This document shows positions 6,935-14,314 of a stretch of DNA of 18,697 nt, one piece after another. Positions within the stretch are counted from its first letter, which is position 1. Every line of letters begins with the position of its first letter. The notes under the pieces were generated by a model. The model was not told where the DNA came from, ran no database searches, and was given only the letters and a program-made list of their open reading frames with translations. The stretch spans positions 1-18,697 of the forward strand of contig SXHS01000033.1 in NCBI GenBank assembly GCA_005773145.1. The letters are read 5' to 3'. The position numbers and the translations under genes are program-made. This stretch comes from Planctomycetaceae bacterium (GTDB lineage Bacteria; Planctomycetota; Planctomycetia; Pirellulales; Pirellulaceae).

Positions 6935-7711
6935 ATGCAACCATCGAAGCAACAAGTGGCCTTGGTAACGGGTGCCAGCAAGGGAATCGGGCGCGGTATT
7001 GCCCTTGGGCTGGCCGAAGCCGGCTGGAGCGTCATGCTCACTTACGGGGGGGATCAGGCGGGAGCCGAGGCCACCGCCGCCGCCGTGCGGGAACGGGGGC
7101 AAGAGTGCGAGATCGTTCAAGCGGATGTCGGCGATTCGGCCCATGTCCAGCGTATGTTCGCCGCGCACCTGGATCGTTGGGGCCGGCTGGACTTGCTCGT
7201 GAACAATGCCGGCATGCAGACCTGGGCCCCCCTATTGGAAATGCCCGAGGAGGACTTCGACCGCACCATCCGTACGAATCTCAAAGGGACGTTCCTCTGC
7301 ACTCAGGCCGCCGGGCGCATCATGCAGCCCGAACGCTCGGGCTGCATCGTGAACATTGGATCGGGCGCGAATCGGGTGCCGTTCCCACAACTCGCCGGGT
7401 ACTGTGCCTCCAAGGGAGGGATCCAGCAACTGACGGTCGTGTCGGCCGTCGAGCTGGGCCCCTTGGGGATTCGCGTCAACTGCGTCGCCCCAGGGGCGAT
7501 TGAAATTGAGCGCACCCGGTTAGAGGCCCCCGACTACGCCGACACCTGGAGCCGCGAGACCCCGCTCCGGCGCGTCGGGCAAGTCCAGGATGTGGCCCAG
7601 GCAGTGGTGTATCTGGCCAGCGACGCGGCCAGTTTTGTCAGCGGACAAACCCTCTATGTGGACGGCGGCCTGTTCGCGCAAGGTCGCTGGCCATATGACA
7701 TTCCCGCCTGA
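6935..7711 (+). CDS. SDR family oxidoreductase (FabG / glucose 1-dehydrogenase-like)
   Basis: This is a classical short-chain dehydrogenase of 258 residues that oxidises or reduces a carbonyl/alcohol with NAD(P). The cofactor motif TGASKGIG is at 12-19, NNAG at 90-93 and Asn115 in TNLKG. The catalytic Ser143, Tyr156 and Lys160 (YCASK) are all present with the usual 13-residue Ser-Tyr spacing. The C-terminal GQTLYVDGG is also typical. A GTG at 6920 would add five residues; I prefer the ATG at 6935 because MQPSKQQVALVTG fits family starts and GAGAAG lies upstream. Sequence alone does not distinguish 3-oxoacyl-ACP reductase from a sugar dehydrogenase, and no fatty-acid synthesis neighbour adjoins it. 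An 11-bp-stem hairpin lies inside the gene at 7322-7347. Confidence 0.92.
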   Translation: MQPSKQQVALVTGASKGIGRGIALGLAEAGWSVMLTYGGDQAGAEATAAAVRERGQECEIVQADVGDSAHVQRMFAAHLDRWGRLDLLVNNAGMQTWAPLLEMPEEDFDRTIRTNLKGTFLCTQAAGRIMQPERSGCIVNIGSGANRVPFPQLAGYCASKGGIQQLTVVSAVELGPLGIRVNCVAPGAIEIERTRLEAPDYADTWSRETPLRRVGQVQDVAQAVVYLASDAASFVSGQTLYVDGGLFAQGRWPYDIPA

Positions 7712-7802
7712 CGGGCCGTTGAGCGCCAGGCGCCGGACAAAGACTATCCGCTCCCGTTCAGCCCTGCTAAGATGCCCCCCAGGGTGCGGAACTAAAATTC
7801 CT

Positions 7803-7809
7803 TGAGGAG
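7803..7809 (+). promoter_or_regulatory. Strong Shine-Dalgarno for the ATG at 7818
   Basis: TGAGGAG is eight bases from the ATG at 7818. The later in-frame ATG at 7935, which would begin a normal signal peptide, has no such site. A TAAAAT box at 7793-7798 resembles a -10 element but lacks a matching -35. Confidence 0.5.
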
Positions 7810-7817
7810 CGGCTGAT

Positions 7818-8540
7818 ATGCGAGCAGTGATTAGTCACGGTCATGCGTCCGTTTGCGGTCGTCCGGTTCGAAACGATGATTCCGTTGGCCGCGAGTCGGC
7901 TAGCCGCGTCGGGCGTCCCAGCGGACATCGCACGATGCGTCCGACGCTCGGGCTGGTTCTAATGGTGTTCAGCCTCATTTGCTTCGTAGGCACGACCAAC
8001 TCGCGTGCGGAGGGGGAGGCTGAACTGCAAGAGATCCCATTGGGCAAGCTGAAGGTGTCGCTCCCAGCCACCTGGATGTCCAAGCCGTCGGCCTCTCAGA
8101 TGCGTCTGGCACAATTCACGATTCCCGCCGCCGAAGGTGATGCCGAGTCCGCTGAAATGGTTGTGTTCCACTTCGGCAAGGGGGGAGCGGGCGCGGCTGG
8201 AGCCAATGTCGAACGCTGGATCAAGCAATTCGAGCCCAAGGGCCGCACCGTGAAGCTGGTTGAAGGTAAATCTTCCACGGGCGATTACACGCTCGTCGAC
8301 CTCGCGGGGACGTATCAGATGCCGGTCGGTCCCCCCATCCAACAGAAGACTCGACCGCTTCCCGAAGCGCGCGTGATCAACGTCATGCTCCGCCATGAGG
8401 ATGGTCCTCTATTCCTAAAGCTGGCCGGCCCTCAGAAGACGGTCAGCGCCGCGATCGACGATTTCCGCAAGGCCTTTGGTTTGGATGCTAGCACCGAACA
8501 GGAACAGAAGACGGCGGAATCGACTGAGTCGGGGAAATAA
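7818..8540 (+). CDS. Secreted protein of unknown function
   Basis: The full frame has 240 residues. Residues 40-64 read as a signal peptide: Met-Arg-Pro, the hydrophobic core LGLVLMVFSLICFVG, then TTNSRA before a likely cleavage site. The first 39 residues are polar and Arg-rich. The only good ribosome binding site is ahead of the first ATG, so either the signal peptide has a long N-region or translation begins at 7935 without a Shine-Dalgarno. The mature part (~175 residues) is rich in beta-type segments (GKLKVSLPATWM, MVVFHFGKGG, VINVMLRHEDGPLFLKLAG) and ends in a Gln/Glu/Ser/Thr tail. I recognise no domain or catalytic motif. The next gene also encodes an exported protein 154 bases downstream. 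Confidence 0.8.
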   Translation: MRAVISHGHASVCGRPVRNDDSVGRESASRVGRPSGHRTMRPTLGLVLMVFSLICFVGTTNSRAEGEAELQEIPLGKLKVSLPATWMSKPSASQMRLAQFTIPAAEGDAESAEMVVFHFGKGGAGAAGANVERWIKQFEPKGRTVKLVEGKSSTGDYTLVDLAGTYQMPVGPPIQQKTRPLPEARVINVMLRHEDGPLFLKLAGPQKTVSAAIDDFRKAFGLDASTEQEQKTAESTESGK

Positions 8541-8694
8541 GACTAACCAACGACACCCCACGGTGCTGCCCCACGGTGACGCTCGGCACATCCGTAACAT
8601 TCGGCGTCGCGGCGCAGTAGCCTCCCGTGACCTTTCTGGATTTCGCGTACGATTATTTTTGCACGACCGATTCCATTCACGACAAGGATTACTT

Positions 8695-9483
8695 ATGGTC
8701 CATCCCATTCGCCAGTGGCTTTGCCTCGGCTTGCTCAGCTTCGGCGTTGGCGCGTTGGCCGCCCACGCCGCCCCTCCCGAAAAGAAGCCAGCGGCCGGCG
8801 CCGATGGTGAACTCCCCCCATCCCCTGCGGACGGGGCCGTAGCGGGGCTAGCCGCCGCAACGGAACCGATGCGCGGGGATCCTGTGACGGATCACCTGTT
8901 TCCCCCGGACTTTGTCTTGCAACACGAGAGTCGCTTGACGCTCACCCCGGAACAAAAGCAAGCGATCGAAGCCGACTTGAAGCAAACCAAGGAGAGTATC
9001 CCGCAGCTCCAACAGCAACTGCAGCAGGAGCTGAAGTCGCTGGGCGACCTGTTGCAGGAGCCGACCTCCGACGCAGCCGGTTTGCTTGCGCAGATGGACA
9101 AGATTCTCGATACCGAACGGGACGCAAAACGGTCTCAATTGGGAATGTTGATTCGCGTTCGCTCCCAGCTGACCGCGGCACAGCGTGCCGAGGCCGTGAA
9201 AATTCGCGAGGAGGCCATGCTGGCGCAACAGGAATTGCAAATTCGCATTCAGGGCAAGTTGGAAAAACTGAACGCGGCGGCTACGGCGCTGGCACGGCAG
9301 GGCAAGTCCCCCCAAGAGCTCCTGGCGATGATGCAGGGGTTCGATCCGCTCGTGCAACAGGGGAAAATTACCGAGGCCGAGGCCTTGTTGGATCAGGTCT
9401 TGGAACGTATGCAACCGCCACCAGCCCCCAATACCTTCAAGCCGTTGCTCCCTGAAATCAAGCCGGCCAAACCCAAGAAGTAG
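8695..9483 (+). CDS. Spy/CpxP-like periplasmic helical protein (LTxxQ repeats)
   Basis: The protein has 262 residues. The start at 8695 is chosen for AGGA seven bases upstream and for the signal peptide that follows (RQWLCLGLLSFGVGALAAHA, cleavage near residue 25). After a Pro/Ala-rich linker, residues ~80-250 are almost wholly helical and Gln/Glu/Lys/Leu-rich. LTPEQK (83-88) and LTAAQR (159-164) are the two LTxxQ-type motifs of the Spy/CpxP family, whose known members are periplasmic chaperones or stress sensors. It is longer than Escherichia coli Spy, and its Pro/Lys-rich end lacks a membrane anchor. The function here is inferred from the motifs only. The frame is open back to 8476, but that part is Arg-rich and non-protein-like. 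Confidence 0.8.
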   Translation: MVHPIRQWLCLGLLSFGVGALAAHAAPPEKKPAAGADGELPPSPADGAVAGLAAATEPMRGDPVTDHLFPPDFVLQHESRLTLTPEQKQAIEADLKQTKESIPQLQQQLQQELKSLGDLLQEPTSDAAGLLAQMDKILDTERDAKRSQLGMLIRVRSQLTAAQRAEAVKIREEAMLAQQELQIRIQGKLEKLNAAATALARQGKSPQELLAMMQGFDPLVQQGKITEAEALLDQVLERMQPPPAPNTFKPLLPEIKPAKPKK

Positions 9484-9522
9484 TGCGGCGTTGCCGCCAG
9501 ACGAGTCACGGAGATTTCGTGC

Positions 9523-10551
9523 ATGCCCGAATCGCATTCGTCGCAAACCCATCGGCTCTTGGTCGTTGGGGTGGGCTCCATTGGTGAACGGCACCTGCGG
9601 TGTTTTCACCGTACCGAACGCTGCCAACTCACCTTTTGCGAACCCAATAGCCAGTTGCGGCAAACAATCGCTGAGCGGTATCCGTTTGCACGAGCCGAGC
9701 CGAGTCTCGAAGCGGCCATGGAAGGTGGGGGCTTGGATGCCGCCATCATCGCCGCACCCTCGCAATTGCATCTGCCCATCGCCAATCAATTGGCTCAAGC
9801 CGGCGTGCATCTGCTGATTGAGAAACCCCTGAGCACCACCTGGGATGGCGTCTCCGAGTTGCGTGACCAGGCTCAACAGAAATCGCTGGTGGTGATGATT
9901 GCCTACGTGCATCGGAGTCATCCGGCGGTGCGCGCCGTCAAACAGGTGCTGGACGAAGGCCGCTTCGGCCGGCCGGTGCAACTGGTCGCGGTCGTGGGGC
10001 AGAATTTCCCCACCTATCGGCCGGCGTATCGCGAAATCTACTACACACGACACGAAACGGGGGGAGGGGCCATCCAGGACAGCATGACGCATATCTACAA
10101 CATGGGGGAATGGCTGGTCGGCCCCATCGAACGGATCGTCACGGACGCCAGCCACCAGATCTTGGAAGGGGTGACCGTCGAAGACACCGCCCATAGCCTA
10201 ACCCGACAAGGGAATGTGCTGGGAAGCTACGCGCTCAATCAGTACCAAGCTCCCAACGAATTGATGGTCACGGTTGTCTGTGAACGTGGCACGGTGCGCA
10301 TCGACTATGGCAAGCTCCGTTGGTCTTATATGGAACAACCGGACACTCCGTGGCAGCATCACGCGGTGCAAGTACCGGAACGTGATCATTTGTACACTAC
10401 CCAGGCACACTCCTTCCTGGACGCGCTCGAGGGGAAATCACCCTCCCCATGCACGCTGGCCGACGGCATGCAGACGCTGGCAGTCAACCTGGCCTCGATG
10501 CGCAGCGCCACCAGTGGCTGCTGGGAAACCGTGCGAATCCCATCGGCATGA
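9523..10551 (+). CDS. Gfo/Idh/MocA family oxidoreductase
   Basis: The 342 residues match an NAD(P)-dependent sugar or cyclitol dehydrogenase of this family. The N-terminal Rossmann fold has LLVVGVGSIGERH (GVGSIG at 16-21), AAIIAAPSQLH, and the family EKP motif at 100-102 with its conserved lysine. The C-terminal domain contains GGGAIQDSMTHIYN, where Asp186 and His190 occupy the usual catalytic/substrate positions. GGAG lies upstream of the ATG at 9523. There is no signal peptide, unlike many planctomycete relatives, so the enzyme should be cytoplasmic. It is followed 99 bases later by the HAD phosphatase and appears to head a three-gene group. The substrate is unknown. Confidence 0.92.
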   Translation: MPESHSSQTHRLLVVGVGSIGERHLRCFHRTERCQLTFCEPNSQLRQTIAERYPFARAEPSLEAAMEGGGLDAAIIAAPSQLHLPIANQLAQAGVHLLIEKPLSTTWDGVSELRDQAQQKSLVVMIAYVHRSHPAVRAVKQVLDEGRFGRPVQLVAVVGQNFPTYRPAYREIYYTRHETGGGAIQDSMTHIYNMGEWLVGPIERIVTDASHQILEGVTVEDTAHSLTRQGNVLGSYALNQYQAPNELMVTVVCERGTVRIDYGKLRWSYMEQPDTPWQHHAVQVPERDHLYTTQAHSFLDALEGKSPSPCTLADGMQTLAVNLASMRSATSGCWETVRIPSA

Positions 10552-10650
10552 CATGGTTCACCAGAACGATCCAGCGACACAACCGCAAGATATGAACTCC
10601 ACACCACGACAAAACCGCAGCGCAAGCAGCGTTCCAGGAGCGTTGAATCG

Positions 10651-11547
10651 ATGACTGAGTTCATGGAGGCAGACTTTGTGGAAGTTACCGTCGATCCAGC
10701 GGGCGTTCGCCATTTGCCCGGCACTTCCATCGAGATTGTACGGCATCCCAAGTTCGCGCGCGCTCCGGACCACGCCCTGTTCGACTTCGATGGCACCCTG
10801 AGCCTGATTCGCGAGGGATGGCCGGACATCATGGTCCCCCTGATGGTCGACGTCCTGGTCGATACCCAGACCGACGAGTCCGTCCCCCAGTTGGAGCAGG
10901 TCGTGCGGCAATTCGTGGCCGAACTGACCGGCAAACAAACGATCTATCAGATGATCCGTCTGGTGGAGGAGGTGACGCGACGCGGGGGTCGACCCCGCGA
11001 TCCCCAGCACTACAAACAGGCCTACGTCGATCGGCTCTCGGCCCACATCGCCGCGCGCCGCACCGCCCTGGAACGTGGCCAGCTGGCCCCAGAAGAGCTC
11101 ATGGTGCCCGATAGTCTGCCGTTGTTGCAAGCCCTGCGAGATCGGGGCGTCCAGCTGTACCTGGCTAGTGGCACCGACGAAGCGGATGTACGCGAGGAGG
11201 TGCGTCTGTTGCAGTTGGCGGACTTTTTCGGACCACGCGTGCATGGTGCCATAGCGGACTATAAGTCCTTCTCGAAGGAGAAGGTCATCGGACAGATTTT
11301 GCGGGAGCATCAACTGCAAGGTGAGCGGCTCCTTGGATTCGGTGACGGATTTGTGGAGATTCAGAACGTCAAGAGTGTTGGGGGGACGGCCGTGGGGGTT
11401 GCCAGCGATGAACAGGGGCGCAGCGGCAAGGCAGATGCCTGGAAACGCGACCGGCTGCTGGGTGCCGGCGCGGATCTCTTAATTCCCGACTATCAGGAGC
11501 ACCAGGCCCTATTGGATTTCATCTGGAACGCGCATGCCACACCCTGA
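10651..11547 (+). CDS. HAD superfamily hydrolase (phosphatase-like)
   Basis: This 298-residue protein carries the HAD motifs in order: motif I DFDGTL at 45-50 (nucleophile Asp45, acid/base Asp47), motif II in YLASGT (170-175), a lysine near SKEKV (209-212) for motif III, and motif IV GDGFVE at 231-236. In motif IV the second acidic residue is Glu rather than the common Asp. About 120 residues between motifs I and II make a helical cap, which suggests a small-molecule phosphatase or phosphonatase-like enzyme. CAGGAG precedes the ATG at 10651. The first ~40 residues are an extension before the core. The gene overlaps the next by 14 bases, indicating translational coupling. Confidence 0.88.
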   Translation: MTEFMEADFVEVTVDPAGVRHLPGTSIEIVRHPKFARAPDHALFDFDGTLSLIREGWPDIMVPLMVDVLVDTQTDESVPQLEQVVRQFVAELTGKQTIYQMIRLVEEVTRRGGRPRDPQHYKQAYVDRLSAHIAARRTALERGQLAPEELMVPDSLPLLQALRDRGVQLYLASGTDEADVREEVRLLQLADFFGPRVHGAIADYKSFSKEKVIGQILREHQLQGERLLGFGDGFVEIQNVKSVGGTAVGVASDEQGRSGKADAWKRDRLLGAGADLLIPDYQEHQALLDFIWNAHATP

Positions 11548-12658
11548 GCTGGACCGCTTTTTGATTCGCATGGAGCCGTTAGCGGCACGGCCAAACAAAA
11601 AGCAAATTGAAAATGATTGCATTCTGCCGGAGGCCCGCGGTAATCCGCTGACGGCTGCTTCCGCGGCGCTGCTCGACGAGGCCATTCAGCGGATTCTGGT
11701 CGCGCGTCAGGCCGACCGACCGGTGATCCTCGCATTCGGAGCCCACGCCATCAAGAATGGGCTGGGGCCTGTTTTCCTGCGGCTGCTCGAAAACGGCTGG
11801 GTCACACATTTGGCCACCAACGGTGCCGGCATCATTCACGACTGGGAGTTTTCCTACCAGGGCCAAAGCTGCGAACATGTCGGCCCGCGCGTGGCCGAAG
11901 GGCGTTTTGGGCATTGGCAAGAAACCGGCTTTTACATCAACCTGGCACTGAATGTGGGGGCCTATGAGGGTCGAGGATATGGCGAGTCCGTCGGTGCGAT
12001 GATCGAGCAGCAGGGGTTGATGATTCCCAGCGTGCAGCAACTGCGCGACGAGGTGCGGCAGCGGGTCGAGCACGATCCCGCGCAGGCTGCCGCTGCCGCC
12101 GATCTATGCTGGATCGTCGAACGATTCGAGCTGCCGGAGGGTTGGCTCGAGATCCCCCATCCGTGGCGAGCCTACAGTATTCAAGCGGGGGCCTTTCGTC
12201 ACCGAGTCCCCTTTACCGGGCATCCGATGTACGGCCACGACATTATCTACAATCACCCCATGAATCGCGGTGCCTGCTTGGGACGCGCCGCCGAACGGGA
12301 TTATTTGATTTTTGCCGAGAGCGTGCGCCGGCTGGCCGGAGGCGTGTATATTTCCGTCGGCTCTGCGGTTATGAGCCCCATGATCTTCGAGAAGGCGTTC
12401 TCCATGGCGCAGAATTTGGCCATTCAGAAGGGGGAGCATATCGATGACCACTATTTGCTGGTCGTCGATTTGGCCCACTGCGATTGGGATTGGTCGCAGG
12501 GAGAACCCCCCGAGAACAACCCGGCCTATTACCTGCGTTACAACAAGACCTTTAGCCGCATGGGGGGGCACATGCGCTACCTCTCAGCGGACAATCGCGA
12601 TTTCCTGTTGGCGCTGCACGAAGGGTTATCCAAGACAGCGCGGCCCCAGCACCCCTGA
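11534..12658 (+). CDS. Deoxyhypusine-synthase-like protein of unknown function
   Basis: The 374-residue protein has no signal peptide or membrane segment. Conserved-looking stretches include ILAFGAHAIKNGLGP (65-79), HLATNGAGIIHDWE (92-105), TGHPMYGHDIIYNHP (228-242) and GVYISVGSAVMSP (270-282). The pattern of a short hydrophobic strand, then TNGAGIIHD after 'wvthla', recalls the (T)TGANxxHD segment of deoxyhypusine synthases, an NAD-binding fold. The C-terminal Lys/DGSD features of true deoxyhypusine synthase are not evident, so hypusine formation is not claimed. It starts inside the last codons of the HAD gene (14-base overlap) with no clear Shine-Dalgarno of its own, so it probably depends on coupling. 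The fold assignment is my recollection of motif shape; treat the function as unknown. Confidence 0.7.
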   Translation: MPHPELDRFLIRMEPLAARPNKKQIENDCILPEARGNPLTAASAALLDEAIQRILVARQADRPVILAFGAHAIKNGLGPVFLRLLENGWVTHLATNGAGIIHDWEFSYQGQSCEHVGPRVAEGRFGHWQETGFYINLALNVGAYEGRGYGESVGAMIEQQGLMIPSVQQLRDEVRQRVEHDPAQAAAAADLCWIVERFELPEGWLEIPHPWRAYSIQAGAFRHRVPFTGHPMYGHDIIYNHPMNRGACLGRAAERDYLIFAESVRRLAGGVYISVGSAVMSPMIFEKAFSMAQNLAIQKGEHIDDHYLLVVDLAHCDWDWSQGEPPENNPAYYLRYNKTFSRMGGHMRYLSADNRDFLLALHEGLSKTARPQHP

Positions 12659-12695
12659 TCAACAAAATCCTTTCCCAGAAAGAACTCTGACGACA

Positions 12696-13784
12696 ATGTC
12701 CGCAGGCGACCGTATCAACAAATTGCGTCGGCAGCTGCGCCGCGACGGCTGTGGGTCACTGTTGGTGACGAATTTCGTCAACGTCACGTACCTCACCGGG
12801 TTCACGGGGGATGACAGTTATTTGCTGGTCACTCCCCAACACGCGGTGCTAGTAACCGACGCCCGCTACACGACACAACTGGCGGAAGAGTGTCCGGATC
12901 TGGAATTGGTGGTCCGCTCGCCGGCAACGGGCATGCTGAGCGCGGTGGCCGAGCTTGTGTCACGGCTGGCGATTCGCCAGCTCGGAATCGAATCCGGAAC
13001 GATGACGGTGGGGCTACATCAGGGCCTGCTGGCGGCCTTGCCCAAGGTGCAATTCGAGATGACCTCTGGGCTGGTCGAATCCCTGCGAATCATCAAGGAT
13101 CGCGGGGAGATGGCCGCGATTCGGGAGGCCGTCACGTGCGCCGAACGCGCTTTTGCTGTAGTGCGCGCCGCACTCCACGGCGATCAAACCGAGAAAGAAG
13201 TCGCCGATGATTTGGAGCACCAGGTGCGCCGTTTTGGCGGGTCGGGATGCAGTTTTCCGCCGATTGTGGCCGTTGGACCACGGGCCGCATTGCCGCACGC
13301 ACGCCCCACGCAGCAACACATCGGCGAACATGACTTCGTGCTAATCGACTGGGGGGCTCGCAAGCAGGGATACATGAGCGACTTGACGCGAGTGCTCATC
13401 ACCGGTAAAATCTCGCCCAAATTTGAGCGCGTGTATCAGTTGGTATTAAAAGCACAGCAACGGGCCATTGAAGCGATCCGTCCGGGCGTGTTGTTGTGCG
13501 AGGTGGATAAGGTGGCGCGCGGCATCATCGACCGTGCGGGACATGGCGGGCATTTTGGCCATGGCCTGGGGCATGGGATTGGCCTGGAAATCCATGAAGC
13601 GCCACGGCTGGCGGGGAGCCAAACCGAGCCTCTCCGGCCTGGAATGGTGGTCACGGTTGAGCCTGGGATCTACCTGCCCGGTTGGGGGGGAGTTCGAATC
13701 GAGGACGATGTGTTGGTGACCCGCGGGGGTCACGAGGTACTGACGTCAGTACCCAGGGATCTTGAGGATTGCTGGGTGTCGTAG
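12696..13784 (+). CDS. M24 family Xaa-Pro aminopeptidase/dipeptidase
   Basis: The 362 residues form a two-domain M24 metallopeptidase that releases N-terminal residues preceding proline. The N-terminal creatinase-like domain includes TNFVNVTYLTGFTGDDSYLL. The C-terminal pita-bread domain has all five metal ligands: Asp218 (DWGA), Asp229 (SDLTR), His293 (GHGIGLEIHEAPR), Glu322 (VEPGIY) and Glu336 (RIEDDV). The frame is open from 12444, but that region is the shadow of the preceding gene; MSAGDRINKLRRQL at 12696 is the natural start despite a weak Shine-Dalgarno. accB follows 21 bases later. In many bacteria this peptidase gene precedes efp-accB-accC, but here efp is absent. Two inverted repeats lie near its 3' end. 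Confidence 0.93.
   Translation: MSAGDRINKLRRQLRRDGCGSLLVTNFVNVTYLTGFTGDDSYLLVTPQHAVLVTDARYTTQLAEECPDLELVVRSPATGMLSAVAELVSRLAIRQLGIESGTMTVGLHQGLLAALPKVQFEMTSGLVESLRIIKDRGEMAAIREAVTCAERAFAVVRAALHGDQTEKEVADDLEHQVRRFGGSGCSFPPIVAVGPRAALPHARPTQQHIGEHDFVLIDWGARKQGYMSDLTRVLITGKISPKFERVYQLVLKAQQRAIEAIRPGVLLCEVDKVARGIIDRAGHGGHFGHGLGHGIGLEIHEAPRLAGSQTEPLRPGMVVTVEPGIYLPGWGGVRIEDDVLVTRGGHEVLTSVPRDLEDCWVS
13716..13733. repeat. Hairpin, 7-bp stem, 4-base loop
   Basis: GTGACCC (13716-13722) pairs exactly with GGGTCAC (13727-13733) around GCGG. It lies within the last codons of the M24 peptidase, two bases before a perfect palindrome. Confidence 0.8.
13736..13753. promoter_or_regulatory. Perfect 18-bp palindrome, possible operator upstream of accB
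   Basis: GGTACTGACGTCAGTACC is its own reverse complement over all 18 bases. It ends 52 bases before the accB ATG. It overlaps coding sequence of the M24 gene, so a regulatory role is a hypothesis; the palindrome itself is certain. Confidence 0.5.
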
Positions 13785-13805
13785 CGGCTCCCGAGGGGGA
13801 CATTG

Positions 13806-14309
13806 ATGGCGGATTCCAAGGAACGTGACGAGGCTGCCGTGTTCGACGCCGAGCGGCTGCGGCCGCTTGTGGCCCTGATGAAGGAACATGAACTCAACGA
13901 GATCGACTGGCGACAACGGGGGGAACGCATTCGCATTCGCCGCGGTGTACCGGCCGTTTTCTCGGAGATGCCCATGCCCGTCCGAGGCGTGCCGCGGGGA
14001 GCGACGGCAGGCGAGGTCGCGGGGGCGGACAGCCAGACCGAGGCGGGGGCCGCCGACAACGGCACGGTGGTCGTCATCAAGAGCCCGATGGTGGGAACGT
14101 TTTATCAGCGTCCCAGTCCGAATACGGAACCCTTTGTGCGTGTCGGGGACCATATCAGTCCAGACACGACCATCTGCATCATTGAAGCCATGAAGGTTTT
14201 CAATGAAATACCTGCCGATGTCTCCGGGCGTGTGATTGCGGTCCTGGTGGACAACGAGACGCCCGTCGACTTTGGCCGGCCACTGTTCAAAATAGACACC
14301 AGCGGTTAG
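13806..14309 (+). CDS. accB: Acetyl-CoA carboxylase biotin carboxyl carrier protein
   Basis: AccB carries the biotin that shuttles carboxyl groups from biotin carboxylase to carboxyltransferase in the first step of fatty-acid synthesis. The 167 residues have the family layout: an N-terminal helical segment (LRPLVALMKEHELNEIDW), a Pro/Ala/Gly-rich linker (~50-88) and a C-terminal biotinyl domain. Lys130 in EAMKVFNEI is the biotinylated residue. The 'thumb' region MVGTFYQRPSPNTEPFV (95-111), typical of acetyl-CoA carboxylase carriers, is present. GAGGGGG lies seven bases before the ATG at 13806. accC begins five bases after the stop, so the two are an operon. Confidence 0.96.
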   Translation: MADSKERDEAAVFDAERLRPLVALMKEHELNEIDWRQRGERIRIRRGVPAVFSEMPMPVRGVPRGATAGEVAGADSQTEAGAADNGTVVVIKSPMVGTFYQRPSPNTEPFVRVGDHISPDTTICIIEAMKVFNEIPADVSGRVIAVLVDNETPVDFGRPLFKIDTSG

Positions 14310-14314
14310 GCCCG

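Noticed and set aside
8848..10194. 448-codon open frame on the minus strand
   Set aside because: It is fully antisense to the Spy-like and Gfo/Idh genes, spans their intergenic gap, is Leu/Gln/His/Arg-rich low-complexity, and resembles no protein family.
10981..10999. GC-rich palindrome GGGGTCGACCCC with flanking CGC/GCG inside the HAD gene
   Set aside because: Twelve central bases are perfectly symmetric, but in GC-rich coding sequence this is expected occasionally, it has no loop, and it is far from any gene start.
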